Source: Streptomyces luteolifulvus
GTDB taxonomy: Bacteria > Actinomycetota > Actinomycetes > Streptomycetales > Streptomycetaceae
Reading direction: 5' to 3'
Assembly: GCF_008806595.1 (NCBI RefSeq)
Contig: NZ_VZRB01000020.1
Location: forward strand, 1-64,000
Length of the DNA: 64,000 nt
Shown here: in pieces, positions 44,349-53,529 of the stretch
Numbering within the stretch: position 1 is the stretch's first letter
How the letters are laid out: each line of letters opens with the position of its first letter
Notes under the pieces: generated by a model
What the model saw: only the letters and a program-made list of their open reading frames with translations
What the model was told of the DNA's origin: nothing
The model's database searches: none
Position numbers and translations under genes: made by a program

Positions 44349-45543
44349 GCTCGCGGCCACGGCGAAGAAGCTGGACGCCGCCGACGAACTGGCCGGGAAG
44401 CGCGCGGAGTTCGTCCTCGACGACGCAGACGCACACGTGTACCTCGACGGCAACTCGCTGGGTGCGCTGCCCGCGGCCGTTCCCGGGCGCGTCGACGACG
44501 TCGTGCGTCGGCAGTGGGGTTCGCTCCGTATCCGCTCCTGGGACGAGAGCGGCTGGTGGACGGCGCCCGAGCGGATCGGCGACCGGATCGGCCCGCTGGT
44601 CGGGGCCGCGCCCGGGCAGATCGTGGTGGGCGACTCCACAAGTGTCAACGTTTTCAAGGCACTTGTGGCGGCCGTGCGCATGGCCGGCGAGGGCCGGGAC
44701 GAGATCGTCGTCGACGCGACGACGTTCCCGACGGACGGGTACATCGCCGAGTCGGCCGCCAGGATGACGGGCCGCACGCTGCGCCCGGTGACGCCGGAGG
44801 AGGTGCCGGGCGTCCTCGGCGACCGTACGGCCGCGGTCCTCGTCAACCACGTCGACTACCGCACCGGCCGGCTGCACGACCTGCCGTCGCTCACCGCGGC
44901 CGTGCACGCGGCGGGCGCGGTGGCCGTCTGGGACCTGTGCCACAGCGCGGGCGCCCTGCCGGTGGGGCTCGACGAGCACGGGGTCGACCTGGCGGTCGGC
45001 TGCACCTACAAGTACCTCAACGGCGGCCCCGGTTCACCGGCGTACCTGTACGTACGACGTGATCTCCAGGACCGCTTCGACTCCCCGCTCCCCGGCTGGA
45101 ACTCCCACGTCGAGCCCTTCGGCATGCGCCCCGACTACGAACCGGCGACGGGCGCGCCGCGGGGCCGGGTGGGCACGCCGGACATCCTGTCCATGCTCGC
45201 CCTGGAGGCGGCCCTTCAGGTGTGGGACGGCGTCACCGTCGAGGCCGTACGCGCCAAGTCGCTGGCGCTGACGGACTTCTTCCTGGAATGCGTCGCGCAG
45301 TACGTGCCGGCGGGACGCGTGGAGTCCCTGACCCCGGCCGCCCACGAGGAGCGCGGCAGCCAGGTCGCGCTGCGCTGCGAGGACGCGGGCGAGGTGATGA
45401 AGCGGCTCATCGAACGGGGCGTGGTCGGCGACTTCCGCCACCCCGACGTCCTCCGCTTCGGCTTCACACCGCTGTATGTGGGATTCGCGGATGTGGAGCG
45501 GGCGGCGCGGGTGCTGGGGGAGGTGGTGGCCGCTCAGCTGTAG
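44341..45543 (+). CDS. kynU: Kynureninase
   Basis: ATG at 44341; 400 residues. PLP fold type I: VYLDGNSLGALP at the N-terminus, WDLCHSAGALP, and the PLP lysine in CTYKYLNGGPGSPAYLYV. Cleaves kynurenine to anthranilate and alanine. With kynA and the following hydrolase it completes tryptophan to anthranilate, which can supply primary catabolism or secondary metabolites. Confidence 0.95.
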   Translation: MSELAATAKKLDAADELAGKRAEFVLDDADAHVYLDGNSLGALPAAVPGRVDDVVRRQWGSLRIRSWDESGWWTAPERIGDRIGPLVGAAPGQIVVGDSTSVNVFKALVAAVRMAGEGRDEIVVDATTFPTDGYIAESAARMTGRTLRPVTPEEVPGVLGDRTAAVLVNHVDYRTGRLHDLPSLTAAVHAAGAVAVWDLCHSAGALPVGLDEHGVDLAVGCTYKYLNGGPGSPAYLYVRRDLQDRFDSPLPGWNSHVEPFGMRPDYEPATGAPRGRVGTPDILSMLALEAALQVWDGVTVEAVRAKSLALTDFFLECVAQYVPAGRVESLTPAAHEERGSQVALRCEDAGEVMKRLIERGVVGDFRHPDVLRFGFTPLYVGFADVERAARVLGEVVAAQL

Positions 45544-45794
45544 CTGCTGCGAGCGGGCAGTCGTGCCGGGGCGGCACGACGGGGCGCGGCGGCAGCCCCG
45601 CAGCGCCGGGCCGCCCCCGCCCCGCACCGACCCCGGGCTCACTCGACGACGGACGAACCGGAGAGAACCGTTTATCCCTCACCGAGCGTGACATCCCAGT
45701 GCCGCCCCCCGTCACCCTCCTGATACCGTCCCCGCCAACGGCCGAATTTCTCTCCTGGTCCGCCAAGTACGTTTCGTCGCTGAGAGGTTGGAGC

Positions 45795-46670
45795 ATGCCG
45801 GACGACGACGCCCGCGCCGCAGCAGCAGCCGCCGCTGAAGAGGAGTCGGCCTTCTCGCACCCCGCCGTCGACCCCGACGCGAGCGCCGCGTACGGCGACG
45901 ACCCGGACCAGGTGATCGACTTCTACGCACCGCGCGGTGGGGACGGCCCGGGCGCCGCGTCCGCTCCGCTGGTCGTCGTGCTGCACGGCGGCGCCTGGCG
46001 CGCGCCGTACGACCGCCGCCACATCACTCCGTTCGCCGACTACCTGGCCCGCCGGGGCTTCGCCGTGGCCAACGTCGAGTACCGCAGGGGTGGCGCCGGC
46101 CCGGCGCAGGCAGGGCGCTGGCCCGACACCTTCGACGACATCGCCGCCGCGCTGGACGCGCTCCCCACCCTCGTACGGGAGGCCCTCCCGCAGGCCGACC
46201 CGCGCCGCACGGTGATCACCGGTCACTCGGCGGGCGGCCATCTGGCCCTGTGGGGTGCGGCCCGGCACTGCCTCCCGCCGGACGCCCCGTGGCGCACCGA
46301 CCGCCCGGCCCCGCTGCGCGGCGTGGTCGCCCTGGCTCCGATCGCCGACTTCGAGATCGCCGACAAGCTGGACGTCTGCGGCGATGCGGTACGCCAACTC
46401 CTGGGCGGCGGCGAGAAGTTCGCGGAACGCTTGCCCTGTGCGGACCCCGCCCTGCTGCTCCCCACGGGCATCGCGACCACCCTCGTCCAGGGCCGCAGGG
46501 ACCTGGACGTCCCGCATGCGGTCGCCGAGGCGTATGCCGAGGCGGCGGCGAAGGCGGGTGAGGTGGTCGGCCTGACGCTCCTGGAGGACGTGGGGCACTT
46601 CCCGCTGATCGACCCGGCGGCGGACGCATGCGCGGTGGTGGCGGAGGAGATCGCTCAACTGGCCTGGTGA
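45795..46670 (+). CDS. Alpha/beta hydrolase, probable kynurenine formamidase
   Basis: ATG at 45795; 291 residues. The alpha/beta fold shows VVVLHGGAWRAPYDRRHI (HGG oxyanion motif), nucleophile GHSAGGHLALWGAA, and likely acid/base residues in QGRRDLDVPH and EDVGHFPLID. Eukaryotic-type kynurenine formamidases have this HGGxW/GxSAGxH plan, and its place after kynA-kynU supports hydrolysis of N-formylkynurenine. A general esterase role is the alternative. It starts 251 bases after kynU. Confidence 0.75.
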   Translation: MPDDDARAAAAAAAEEESAFSHPAVDPDASAAYGDDPDQVIDFYAPRGGDGPGAASAPLVVVLHGGAWRAPYDRRHITPFADYLARRGFAVANVEYRRGGAGPAQAGRWPDTFDDIAAALDALPTLVREALPQADPRRTVITGHSAGGHLALWGAARHCLPPDAPWRTDRPAPLRGVVALAPIADFEIADKLDVCGDAVRQLLGGGEKFAERLPCADPALLLPTGIATTLVQGRRDLDVPHAVAEAYAEAAAKAGEVVGLTLLEDVGHFPLIDPAADACAVVAEEIAQLAW

Positions 46671-46678
46671 GCGGGCGC

Positions 46679-46760
46679 TGTCCCACCCGCCCCTGTCCCA
46701 CCCGCCCCTGTCCTACCCGCCTGCCTTGTCCCCCCTGCCTTACCCGCCTCTGTCATACCC
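46679..46760 (+). repeat. Degenerate ~15-bp tandem repeats
   Basis: About five units of the form CTGTCCCACCCGCCC, decaying to the right, lie in the spacer after the hydrolase gene. No inverted-repeat spacing, so not CRISPR. Probably slippage. Confidence 0.6.
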
Positions 46761-46880
46761 CTAATACCTGAGAGCTACCGCGCAGGTGAGCTCCATGGCG
46801 TGACGCGGACCACGACGTCGGATCCGTAATTTCCCATCCAGGCAAGCCCGATGGCCGGGCGGACCGGGGGGAAGACAACC

Positions 46881-47996
46881 ATGGGGCTCGACACGGGTAC
46901 CGCCGCGGGGGCGGGCCGGACAAGGCGGATGGGGGCAGGCCGACCGGGCGGACCGGGCCGACCGGGCCGGGCGTCCCGAGCGTCCCGGGCGTCCCGGGTG
47001 GGCGGGGCCGGCAGATGGCGCCGCGCCCTGCTCGCGGTCCTCATCACCGCCGCCGTCGTGGCCCCTCTCTCCGCCGCCGCCCGGCCGGAGATCCCCGCCC
47101 CGGCCCCGGCGTCCCTCGCACCGGTCACGGCGGTCACGCTGGACGAGGCGTACGCCGCCAACCGTGCCAACGCCGCGCAGGCGTCCCGTATGGCTGCCGC
47201 CCACGGCGACTCGCATCGTGCGGCGGCGGACCGCTCCATGGCCGACCCGTCCCGCCGGTTCCTGGCCTTCGACGGCCGCGGTCCCGGCCGGGCGACAGAG
47301 GTCTTCGGCGACCTCGCCCACGCCGAACGCATAGCCGTCCTGGTCCCGGGTTCCGACACGAGCCTCGACACCTACGACCGCTTCCGCGCCGGAGCCCTCG
47401 CCCTGCAGCGGAGGCTCACCCTCCCCCACTCCCGGCTTCGCTCGAGCGAGGGGACCCCCATGGCCCCCGCGGGCACCAGCACCGCGGTCGTGGCCTGGCT
47501 CGGCTACCGCACGCCCGGCACGGTCAGCGCGACCGTCCTCACTCCGGACCGCGCCGAACAGGCCGCCCCGCACCTGCGCGCTCTCATACGCCAGTTGCAC
47601 GGCATCGCCAGCCGGGATGCCCGGGTCGCGCTGCTGTGCCACTCGTACGGCTCGGTCGTCTGCGGCCGTGCCGCACCCGGTCTGGACGTCGACGACATCG
47701 CCTTCATCGGCAGCCCCGGCACCGGCGCCGACTCCGCCGCGGCCCTGCACTCGCCCGCCCGGATCTGGGCGGCCCGTGGCGCCGGCGACTGGGTGGCGTG
47801 TGTGCCGCATGTCAGGACCGACCTCTTCGGCACCACCGTCGGCTTCGGCACGGATCCGGTGTCACCGGCCTTCGGCGCACAGGTCTTCGCGGCGGGCGAC
47901 GGCGGCCACAGCGACTACTTCACACCGGGCTCGGCCTCCCTGGCCAACCTGACCCGGATCGTTCTCGGCGACACCTCGGAGGTCACCCATGGGTGA
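46881..47996 (+). CDS. Secreted/membrane-anchored DUF1023 alpha/beta hydrolase
   Basis: ATG at 46881 with GGGGGAAG upstream; 371 residues. A basic Gly/Arg/Pro-rich N-terminus of ~45 residues precedes a hydrophobic segment (ALLAVLITAAVVAPLSAAA). The catalytic Ser is in LLCHSYGSVVCG, with FIGSPGTGAD and terminal GHSDYF. DUF1023 proteins are secreted serine hydrolases of unknown substrate. A 42-base Streptomyces palindromic repeat sits in frame at 47421-47462. The stop overlaps the next gene. Confidence 0.8.
   Translation: MGLDTGTAAGAGRTRRMGAGRPGGPGRPGRASRASRASRVGGAGRWRRALLAVLITAAVVAPLSAAARPEIPAPAPASLAPVTAVTLDEAYAANRANAAQASRMAAAHGDSHRAAADRSMADPSRRFLAFDGRGPGRATEVFGDLAHAERIAVLVPGSDTSLDTYDRFRAGALALQRRLTLPHSRLRSSEGTPMAPAGTSTAVVAWLGYRTPGTVSATVLTPDRAEQAAPHLRALIRQLHGIASRDARVALLCHSYGSVVCGRAAPGLDVDDIAFIGSPGTGADSAAALHSPARIWAARGAGDWVACVPHVRTDLFGTTVGFGTDPVSPAFGAQVFAAGDGGHSDYFTPGSASLANLTRIVLGDTSEVTHG
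47421..47462 (+). repeat. Streptomyces palindromic repeat inserted in a CDS
   Basis: A CTCCCCCACTCCCGGCTTCG ... CGAGGGGACCCCCAT type sequence, common as an extragenic palindrome in Streptomyces genomes, interrupts the DUF1023 gene without breaking the frame. It adds the residues PHSRLRSSEGTPM between two conserved parts of the protein. Confidence 0.75.
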
Positions 47997-48807
47997 GAGC
48001 AGCCTGCGCACCGCGTGGGCCGGCATACGACGGACGGCGGGCGTCATCGACGCCGCCACCCCCGTGCAGCGTGACCGGGCCGTCGACGCCCTGCGCGCCC
48101 TCGCGATCCTCGGCGTCGTCCTCGGCCACTGGCTGGTGACCGCCCTGGTCGCGGACGGCGGCGCCCTGCGCGCCGCGAGCCCCCTCCAGCACATGCCGTG
48201 GCTGGCCCCCGTCTCCTGGGCGTTCCAGACACTCGCCGTGTTCTTCCTGGTCGGCGGGCACGTGGCGACGAAGAGCCACGCGTCGGCGCGGGCACGCGGC
48301 ATGACGTACCGTCAGTGGCTGGGCACCCGGCTGGCCCGTCTGTTCAAGCCGGTGGCCGCCGTGCTGGCGCTGTGGACGGCGGCCTCGGTGGCCCTTGTTC
48401 TCTCGGGCGCGCAGTTCATCACGGTGCACACCCTCCTCAAGCTGGCCCTGTCCCCGCTGTGGTTCCTCGTGGTCTTCGCCGCGCTGACGGCGGCGGCCCC
48501 GCTGGTGGCCCGGCTCAACCCGTTGTGGCCGCTGGCCGTCGTTCTGCATGTGGATCTGGTGCGGTTCGGCCTCGGCGGGCCTTCCTGGCTCGGCTGGGTG
48601 AACGTGGTGGCCGGCTGGCTGGTGCCGTTCACTGTGGGTGCGGCGTGGACGCGGGGCGAACTGGAGGGCCGCCGCGCGGGCTGGGTCCTGCTCACCGGCG
48701 GTGCCGCGACGACGGCCGTGCTCGTCGCCTGGGCGGACTACCCGGCGTCGATGGTCGGCGTCCCGGGGACCGCGGTCTCCAACCTCAACCCGCCCACGCT
48801 GGCGGCT
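47989..48807 (+). pseudogene. Membrane acyltransferase (acyltransferase-3 type), 3' end deleted
   Basis: ATG at 47989 overlaps the DUF1023 stop. Residues ~28-270 form an acyltransferase-3 membrane protein (DRAVDALRALAILGVVLGHW with its His, then about seven helices) up to VSNLNPPTLAA. There family sequence stops, and out-of-frame response-regulator sequence continues to TGA at 48868-48870. The last third of the membrane domain is missing. As read, a 293-residue hybrid could be made, but it is unlikely to be functional. Confidence 0.75.
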
Positions 48808-48815
48808 ACCAGCAG

Positions 48816-49445
48816 ATGGTCCGGCAGGGCTTCACCGTGCTGCTCAACACCAAGCCCGACATCGAGGTGATCGGCCAGGCGGTCGACGGCCTGGACGCCG
48901 TCGCGAAGGTCGCCGAACTCACCCCGGACGTCGTCCTCATGGACATCCGTATGCCGGAGCTCGGCGGAATCGAGGCAACCCGCCGCATCACCGGTGAGCG
49001 GCCCGACATCAGGGTGCTGGTCCTGACCACCTTCGACCTCGACGAGTATGTGTACGAGGCGCTGCGCGCGGGCGCCTCCGGGTTTCTGCTGAAGGACGCG
49101 TCGGCGGACCAACTGGCCGAGGCGGTACGGGTGGTGGCGGCCGGCGACGCACTGCTCGCGCCGGGCATCACCCGCCGTCTGATCGCCGAGTTCTCCCGGA
49201 TGGACGGCAGACCCCGCACCCCGCTGAAGGAACGCGTGGGCGATCTCACCGAACGGGAGACGGAGGTGCTGGTGCTGATCGCGCAGGGCCTGTCGAACGC
49301 GGAGATCGCCGGGCGTCTCGTCGTGGCCGAGCAGACCGTGAAGACCCATGTGGGCCGCATCCTGGTGAAACTGGGTCTCAGGGACCGGACCCAGGCGGCG
49401 GTGTTCGCGTACGAGTCGGGCCTGGTACGGCCGTCGGGCTACTGA
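48816..49445 (+). pseudogene. NarL-type response regulator lacking its N-terminus
   Basis: The first Met is MVRQGFTVLLN at 48816, which matches residue 13 of the intact paralog at 50901 (MTIRVLIADDQMMVREGF). The first beta strand and the two acidic residues that bind Mg are deleted. The rest is complete: phospho-acceptor in VLMDIRMPELGG, SGFLLKDASA, and LuxR-type HTH GLSNAEIAGRLVVAEQTVKTHV. Without the acidic pair it could not be phosphorylated normally. No partner kinase is left; the deletion probably took it. Confidence 0.75.
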
Positions 49446-49557
49446 GCGCGCGGCCGGCTGCTGCCCCGGTCAGGACCCGTAGTACCTGAGACGGATCCCG
49501 AAGTACCCCTCTCCCTGGTGACGACCGCGAGGCCTGCCTCCGCCTACCGTTCTGTAT

Positions 49558-50904
49558 GTGACCGAGACGACCCAGCAGATGCCCACCGCGCCGAAGGGCG
49601 ACGGGAGCAGACCGCGCAGCCCGGAGTTCCGGCTGGCCGCAGACGCCCTGCGCGGGCTGCGACAGGACCTGTTCCACGGAGCCTTCGCCTACGACCCGCT
49701 TCCGCGGATGCGCGTCGACGGCCCGCTGACCAGGCGGCTGCCCTCGCGGATCCGGCAGTACGCGGTCTGGACCCCGCACGCCGTGGTGGCCGGCGCCGGA
49801 CTGATGGCGGCGATCACCGCCGGCTCGACGTCCGCCGGCGGAGACCTCGGCTCGATGCTGAGCGTCCTCCTTGCGCTGGGCCCGGTGCTGCTGACGCTGC
49901 TTCGGCCGGTCGGCGCCTTCTGGTTCTCCCTCGCCGCGGCCCCGGTGACCGCGGTGTTCGGATACAGCTGGGAGGACTTCCCGTGGCGGGCCGGCAGCTT
50001 CGCGGCCCACTTGGTCGTGCTGACGGTCGTCGCCCTGCGCACAAGGCCCCGGGTGGCGGTGTGGATGTGGATCCTGACCGCGGTGTACGGCACGGCCGCC
50101 GAGACCTTCGGCTCGGGGTACTACTCCTCCAACACCGGTCCCATGCTGGTCGTCTCCGCGTTCCTGCTGCTCGCCGTCACCGTCCGGCACATCCGCCGCG
50201 AGGCAGAGCAGGAGGTGACGGCCCAGCAGACGGTGACGGAGCACGAGCGCTCCCGCCGCACGCTCCTGGAGGAGCGCACCACGATCGCCCGCGAGCTGCA
50301 CGACGTGGTCGCCCACCACATGTCGGTCGTCGCCATCCAGGCGGAGGCCGCCCCCTACCGGGTGGAGAACCCGCCGGAGGAACTGGAGCGGGCCTTCGCC
50401 ACGATCCGGGAGAACGCGGTGGCGGCACTGACCGAGCTGCGCCGGGTCCTGGGCGTGGTGCGCGCCGAGGACTACGAGGCCCCGGACGCCCCGCAGCCCA
50501 CGCTCGCGGACCTGGACGGGCTGCTGGCCAATGTGCGGGACACGGGGCTGGACGTCGAGAAGGCGGTGATCGGAGCGGTGCGCGAACTGCCGCAGGGCGT
50601 CGAGCTGTCGGCGTACCGCATCGTGCAGGAGGCGCTGAGCAACTCGCTGCGGCACGCACCGGGCGCGAGGGCCAGAGTCGAGATCGGGTACGTCCTCGGG
50701 GGCCTGGGCCTGCGCATAGTCAACGGTCCGCCGCCCGAGCCGTCCTTGGTGAAGCCCTCGCCCGGAGCCGGGCACGGCATCACCGGTATGCGGGAGCGGG
50801 TCTCCATGCTGAACGGCGAGATGACGGCGGGCCCGGCGGCCGACGGAGGCTACGAGGTGGCGGTGTTCCTGCCGGTCGCCAGTGTGAGCGAGGGTGACGC
50901 ATGA
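49558..50904 (+). CDS. NarL-family sensor histidine kinase
   Basis: GTG at 49558; 448 residues. Four or five membrane helices (residues ~75-220) without a large periplasmic domain, then HisKA_3 with phospho-accepting His in ARELHDVVAHHMSVV, and an ATPase with LSNSLRHAP and GHGITGMRERV. This plan is typical of Streptomyces kinases that sense membrane or antibiotic signals. The stop overlaps the response regulator start as ATGA. Confidence 0.9.
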   Translation: MTETTQQMPTAPKGDGSRPRSPEFRLAADALRGLRQDLFHGAFAYDPLPRMRVDGPLTRRLPSRIRQYAVWTPHAVVAGAGLMAAITAGSTSAGGDLGSMLSVLLALGPVLLTLLRPVGAFWFSLAAAPVTAVFGYSWEDFPWRAGSFAAHLVVLTVVALRTRPRVAVWMWILTAVYGTAAETFGSGYYSSNTGPMLVVSAFLLLAVTVRHIRREAEQEVTAQQTVTEHERSRRTLLEERTTIARELHDVVAHHMSVVAIQAEAAPYRVENPPEELERAFATIRENAVAALTELRRVLGVVRAEDYEAPDAPQPTLADLDGLLANVRDTGLDVEKAVIGAVRELPQGVELSAYRIVQEALSNSLRHAPGARARVEIGYVLGGLGLRIVNGPPPEPSLVKPSPGAGHGITGMRERVSMLNGEMTAGPAADGGYEVAVFLPVASVSEGDA

Positions 50905-51563
50905 CCATCCGCGTACTGATCGCGGACGATCAGATGATGGTGCGCGAGGGCTTCTCGGTCCTGCTGAACGCGATGCCGGACATCGAGGTCGTCGGCGAGG
51001 CCGTCAACGGGCGGGAGGCGGTCGAGCGGGTCCGCGAGCTGGCCCCGGACGTGGTGCTGATGGACATCCGTATGCCGGAGCTGAACGGCATCGAGGCGAC
51101 CCGGGAGATCGTCGCCGCGGACGGCGCGGCGAAGGTGCTGGTGCTCACCACCTTCGACCTCGACGAGTACGTGTACCAGGCGCTGCGCGCGGGAGCCTCC
51201 GGCTTCCTCCTCAAGGACGCCTCGGCACGCCAACTCGCGGACGGTGTAAGGGTGGTGGCGGCCGGTGAGGCGCTGCTCGCCCCGTCCGTGACCAAGCGGC
51301 TGATCACGGAGTTCTCGAAACTCTCCGACACCCCGCACCTGATGCCCTCCGCCCAGGCGTACGGCGATCTGACCGACCGGGAGACGGAGGTGCTGGTGCT
51401 GATCGCGCAGGGCCTGTCGAACGCGGAGATAGCCGAGCGGCTGGTGGTCGCCGAGTCGACGATCAAGACACATGTGAGCCGGATTCTGGTGAAACTGGGC
51501 CTGCGGGACCGCACCCAGGCGGCGGTGTTCGCCTACGAGGCACGGCTGGTCACGCCGGGCTGA
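50901..51563 (+). CDS. NarL-type response regulator
   Basis: ATG at 50901 overlaps the kinase stop; 220 residues. Receiver with acidic D9/D10, acceptor D55 in VLMDIRMPELNG, T in VLTTFDLDEY and K in FLLKDAS; LuxR-type HTH LTDRETEVLVLIAQGLSNAEIAERL. Cognate partner of the kinase upstream. Nearly identical in sequence plan to the truncated regulator at 48816, so the two systems are duplicates. Confidence 0.92.
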   Translation: MTIRVLIADDQMMVREGFSVLLNAMPDIEVVGEAVNGREAVERVRELAPDVVLMDIRMPELNGIEATREIVAADGAAKVLVLTTFDLDEYVYQALRAGASGFLLKDASARQLADGVRVVAAGEALLAPSVTKRLITEFSKLSDTPHLMPSAQAYGDLTDRETEVLVLIAQGLSNAEIAERLVVAESTIKTHVSRILVKLGLRDRTQAAVFAYEARLVTPG

Positions 51564-51625
51564 GCCGGGCCCCGTCGGCTGAGACCCCCTGGTCAGACCC
51601 GGGGATGCCGGGCTAGCGTCCGTTC

Positions 51626-52831
51626 ATGGCAGCCTTTGATCCATGGGACCCGGCCTTCCTCGCCGACCCGTACCCCGTCTACGCCGAACTGCGGGAGCGG
51701 GGGCGCGTGCACTACTTCGAGCCCACGAACCAGTGGCTGGTCCCGCACCACGCGGACGTCTCGGCGCTGCTGCGCGACCGCCGGCTCGGACGTACCTACC
51801 AGCACCGTTTCACGCACGAGGACTTCGGCCGCACCGCGCCCCCGCCGGAGCACGAGCCGTTCCACGTCCTCAACGACCACGGGATGCTCGATCTGGAGCC
51901 GCCGGACCACACCCGGATCAGGCGGCTGGTGTCGAAGGCGTTCACCCCGCGCACGGTCGAGCAGCTCAAGCCGTATGTGTCCGGCCTCGCCGGGGAACTG
52001 GTGGACCGGCTCGTCGGGGCGGGCGGCGGGGATCTGCTCAGGGATGTCGCCGAGCCGCTCCCGGTGGCCGTCATCGCGGAGATGCTCGGGATCCCGGAGG
52101 CGGACCGGGCCCCGCTGCGGCCCTGGTCGGCGGACATCTGCGGGATGTACGAGCTGAACCCGTCCGAGGACGCGGCGAGCAGGGCGGTGCGGGCGTCGGT
52201 CGAGTTCTCGGAGTATCTGCGGGAGCTGATCGCCGAGCGACGCAAGGAACCCGGCGACGATCTGATCTCGGGCCTGATCGCGGCGCACGACGAGGGCGAC
52301 CGTCTGACCGAGCAGGAGATGATCTCGACCTGTGTCCTGCTGCTGAACGCGGGTCACGAGGCCACGGTGAACGCCACGGTCAACGGCTGGTGGGCGTTGT
52401 TCCGCAACCCGGAGCAGCTGGCGGCCCTGCGCGCGGACCACTCCCTGGTCCCCTCCGCCATCGAGGAGCTGATGCGTTACGACACCCCGCTCCAGCTCTT
52501 CGAGCGCTGGGTCCTGGACGAGATCGAGATCGACGGCACGGTGGTCCCGCGCGGCGCGGAGATCGCGATGCTGTTCGGCTCCGCCAACCACGACACCGAG
52601 ATCTTCGCGAACCCCGGCACACTGGACCTGACCCGCAAGGACAACCCGCACATCTCGTTCAGCGCGGGCATCCACTACTGCATCGGCGCCCCCCTGGCCC
52701 GTATCGAGCTGGCGGCCTCGATGACGGCCCTCCTGGAAAAGGCCCCGACCCTGAGCCTGGCGGCGGAGCCGGAGCGGAAGCCGAACTTTGTGATCCGGGG
52801 GTTGGAGGGGTTGAGCGTCGAGGTGGGGTGA
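51626..52831 (+). CDS. Cytochrome P450
   Basis: ATG at 51626; 401 residues, standard bacterial length. I-helix oxygen site NAGHEATVNATVNG, with Glu in the acid position and Ala for the usual Thr-pair context; ExxR in IEELMRY; haem-binding FSAGIHYCIG. Soluble class I enzyme that needs ferredoxin and reductase from elsewhere. Residues around the ligand site do not reveal the substrate. Single gene, no biosynthetic cluster nearby. Confidence 0.92.
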   Translation: MAAFDPWDPAFLADPYPVYAELRERGRVHYFEPTNQWLVPHHADVSALLRDRRLGRTYQHRFTHEDFGRTAPPPEHEPFHVLNDHGMLDLEPPDHTRIRRLVSKAFTPRTVEQLKPYVSGLAGELVDRLVGAGGGDLLRDVAEPLPVAVIAEMLGIPEADRAPLRPWSADICGMYELNPSEDAASRAVRASVEFSEYLRELIAERRKEPGDDLISGLIAAHDEGDRLTEQEMISTCVLLLNAGHEATVNATVNGWWALFRNPEQLAALRADHSLVPSAIEELMRYDTPLQLFERWVLDEIEIDGTVVPRGAEIAMLFGSANHDTEIFANPGTLDLTRKDNPHISFSAGIHYCIGAPLARIELAASMTALLEKAPTLSLAAEPERKPNFVIRGLEGLSVEVG

Positions 52832-52916
52832 TCACCCGTTGGCTGATCCCGGGCGATTCCGGCCGGTGGCCGCCCATGGCTCGTCAAGCTGGTGCCTGCC
52901 TGCGAAGGGAGGCACC

Positions 52917-53519
52917 ATGACGGTTATGGCAGAGCGCACGTCGCAGACGTCCCAGATGTCGGTTGAGGACTTCGAGAGGATCGCCGAATTCGCGGCCAAG
53001 GAGACCGACGACGCCGTCAGGTTCGAGTTCATCAACGGACGGATCGGGGTCAAGAAGGTGGCGGACGGGGACCACGACACCATCGTGGTGTGGCTGACCA
53101 AACGGTGCATGCAGGTCCGGCCTGACCTGGACGTGTACCAGGGTCGGGGGCTGCGCGTGGAGAAGTACCGCGAGGGCCGGGCTCGTCCTGACGCTGTGAT
53201 CGTGCCCGAGGAGCACTTTGCCGGGCACGGGGAGTGGGCCGACCCGAGTGGTGTACTCCTGGTCCTCGAAGTCACGTCGTACGACTCCGACACCGATCAG
53301 CGCGACCGGCAGGAGAAGCCCGTTGCGTACGGCGCTGCGGGCATCCCCTTCTACCTGCTGATCGACCGCGACGCCTGCATGGTCAAGCTCTACGGCGATC
53401 CGGAACCGGAGGTCGGGTACCGCGAGACCCGCATGGCGCCCTTCGGCGACAGGCTTCTGCTCCCCGAGCCCCTCGGTATCGAACTCGACACCGAGAAACT
53501 CAAGCAGTACGTCGACTGA
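52917..53519 (+). CDS. Uma2 family (PD-(D/E)xK) protein
   Basis: ATG at 52917 with AGGGAGG upstream; 200 residues. Uma2 blocks: FEFINGRI, ARPDAVIVPEE, LVLEVTSYDSDTDQRDRQEKPVAY with the E..S..K-like active-site residues, and GIPFYLLID. The fold is endonuclease-like, but the role is unknown; Uma2 genes are numerous in Streptomyces and Cyanobacteria. Confidence 0.85.
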   Translation: MTVMAERTSQTSQMSVEDFERIAEFAAKETDDAVRFEFINGRIGVKKVADGDHDTIVVWLTKRCMQVRPDLDVYQGRGLRVEKYREGRARPDAVIVPEEHFAGHGEWADPSGVLLVLEVTSYDSDTDQRDRQEKPVAYGAAGIPFYLLIDRDACMVKLYGDPEPEVGYRETRMAPFGDRLLLPEPLGIELDTEKLKQYVD

Positions 53520-53529
53520 CACGCCCCCG

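Noticed and set aside
46679..46760. Short repeats after the formamidase gene as regulatory array
   Set aside because: Units decay quickly and have no symmetry; slippage is sufficient.
48198..49445. A continuous 415-codon frame joining acyltransferase-region sequence to the response regulator
   Set aside because: Its first 200 codons are an out-of-frame shadow of the acyltransferase; only the part from 48816 matches a family.
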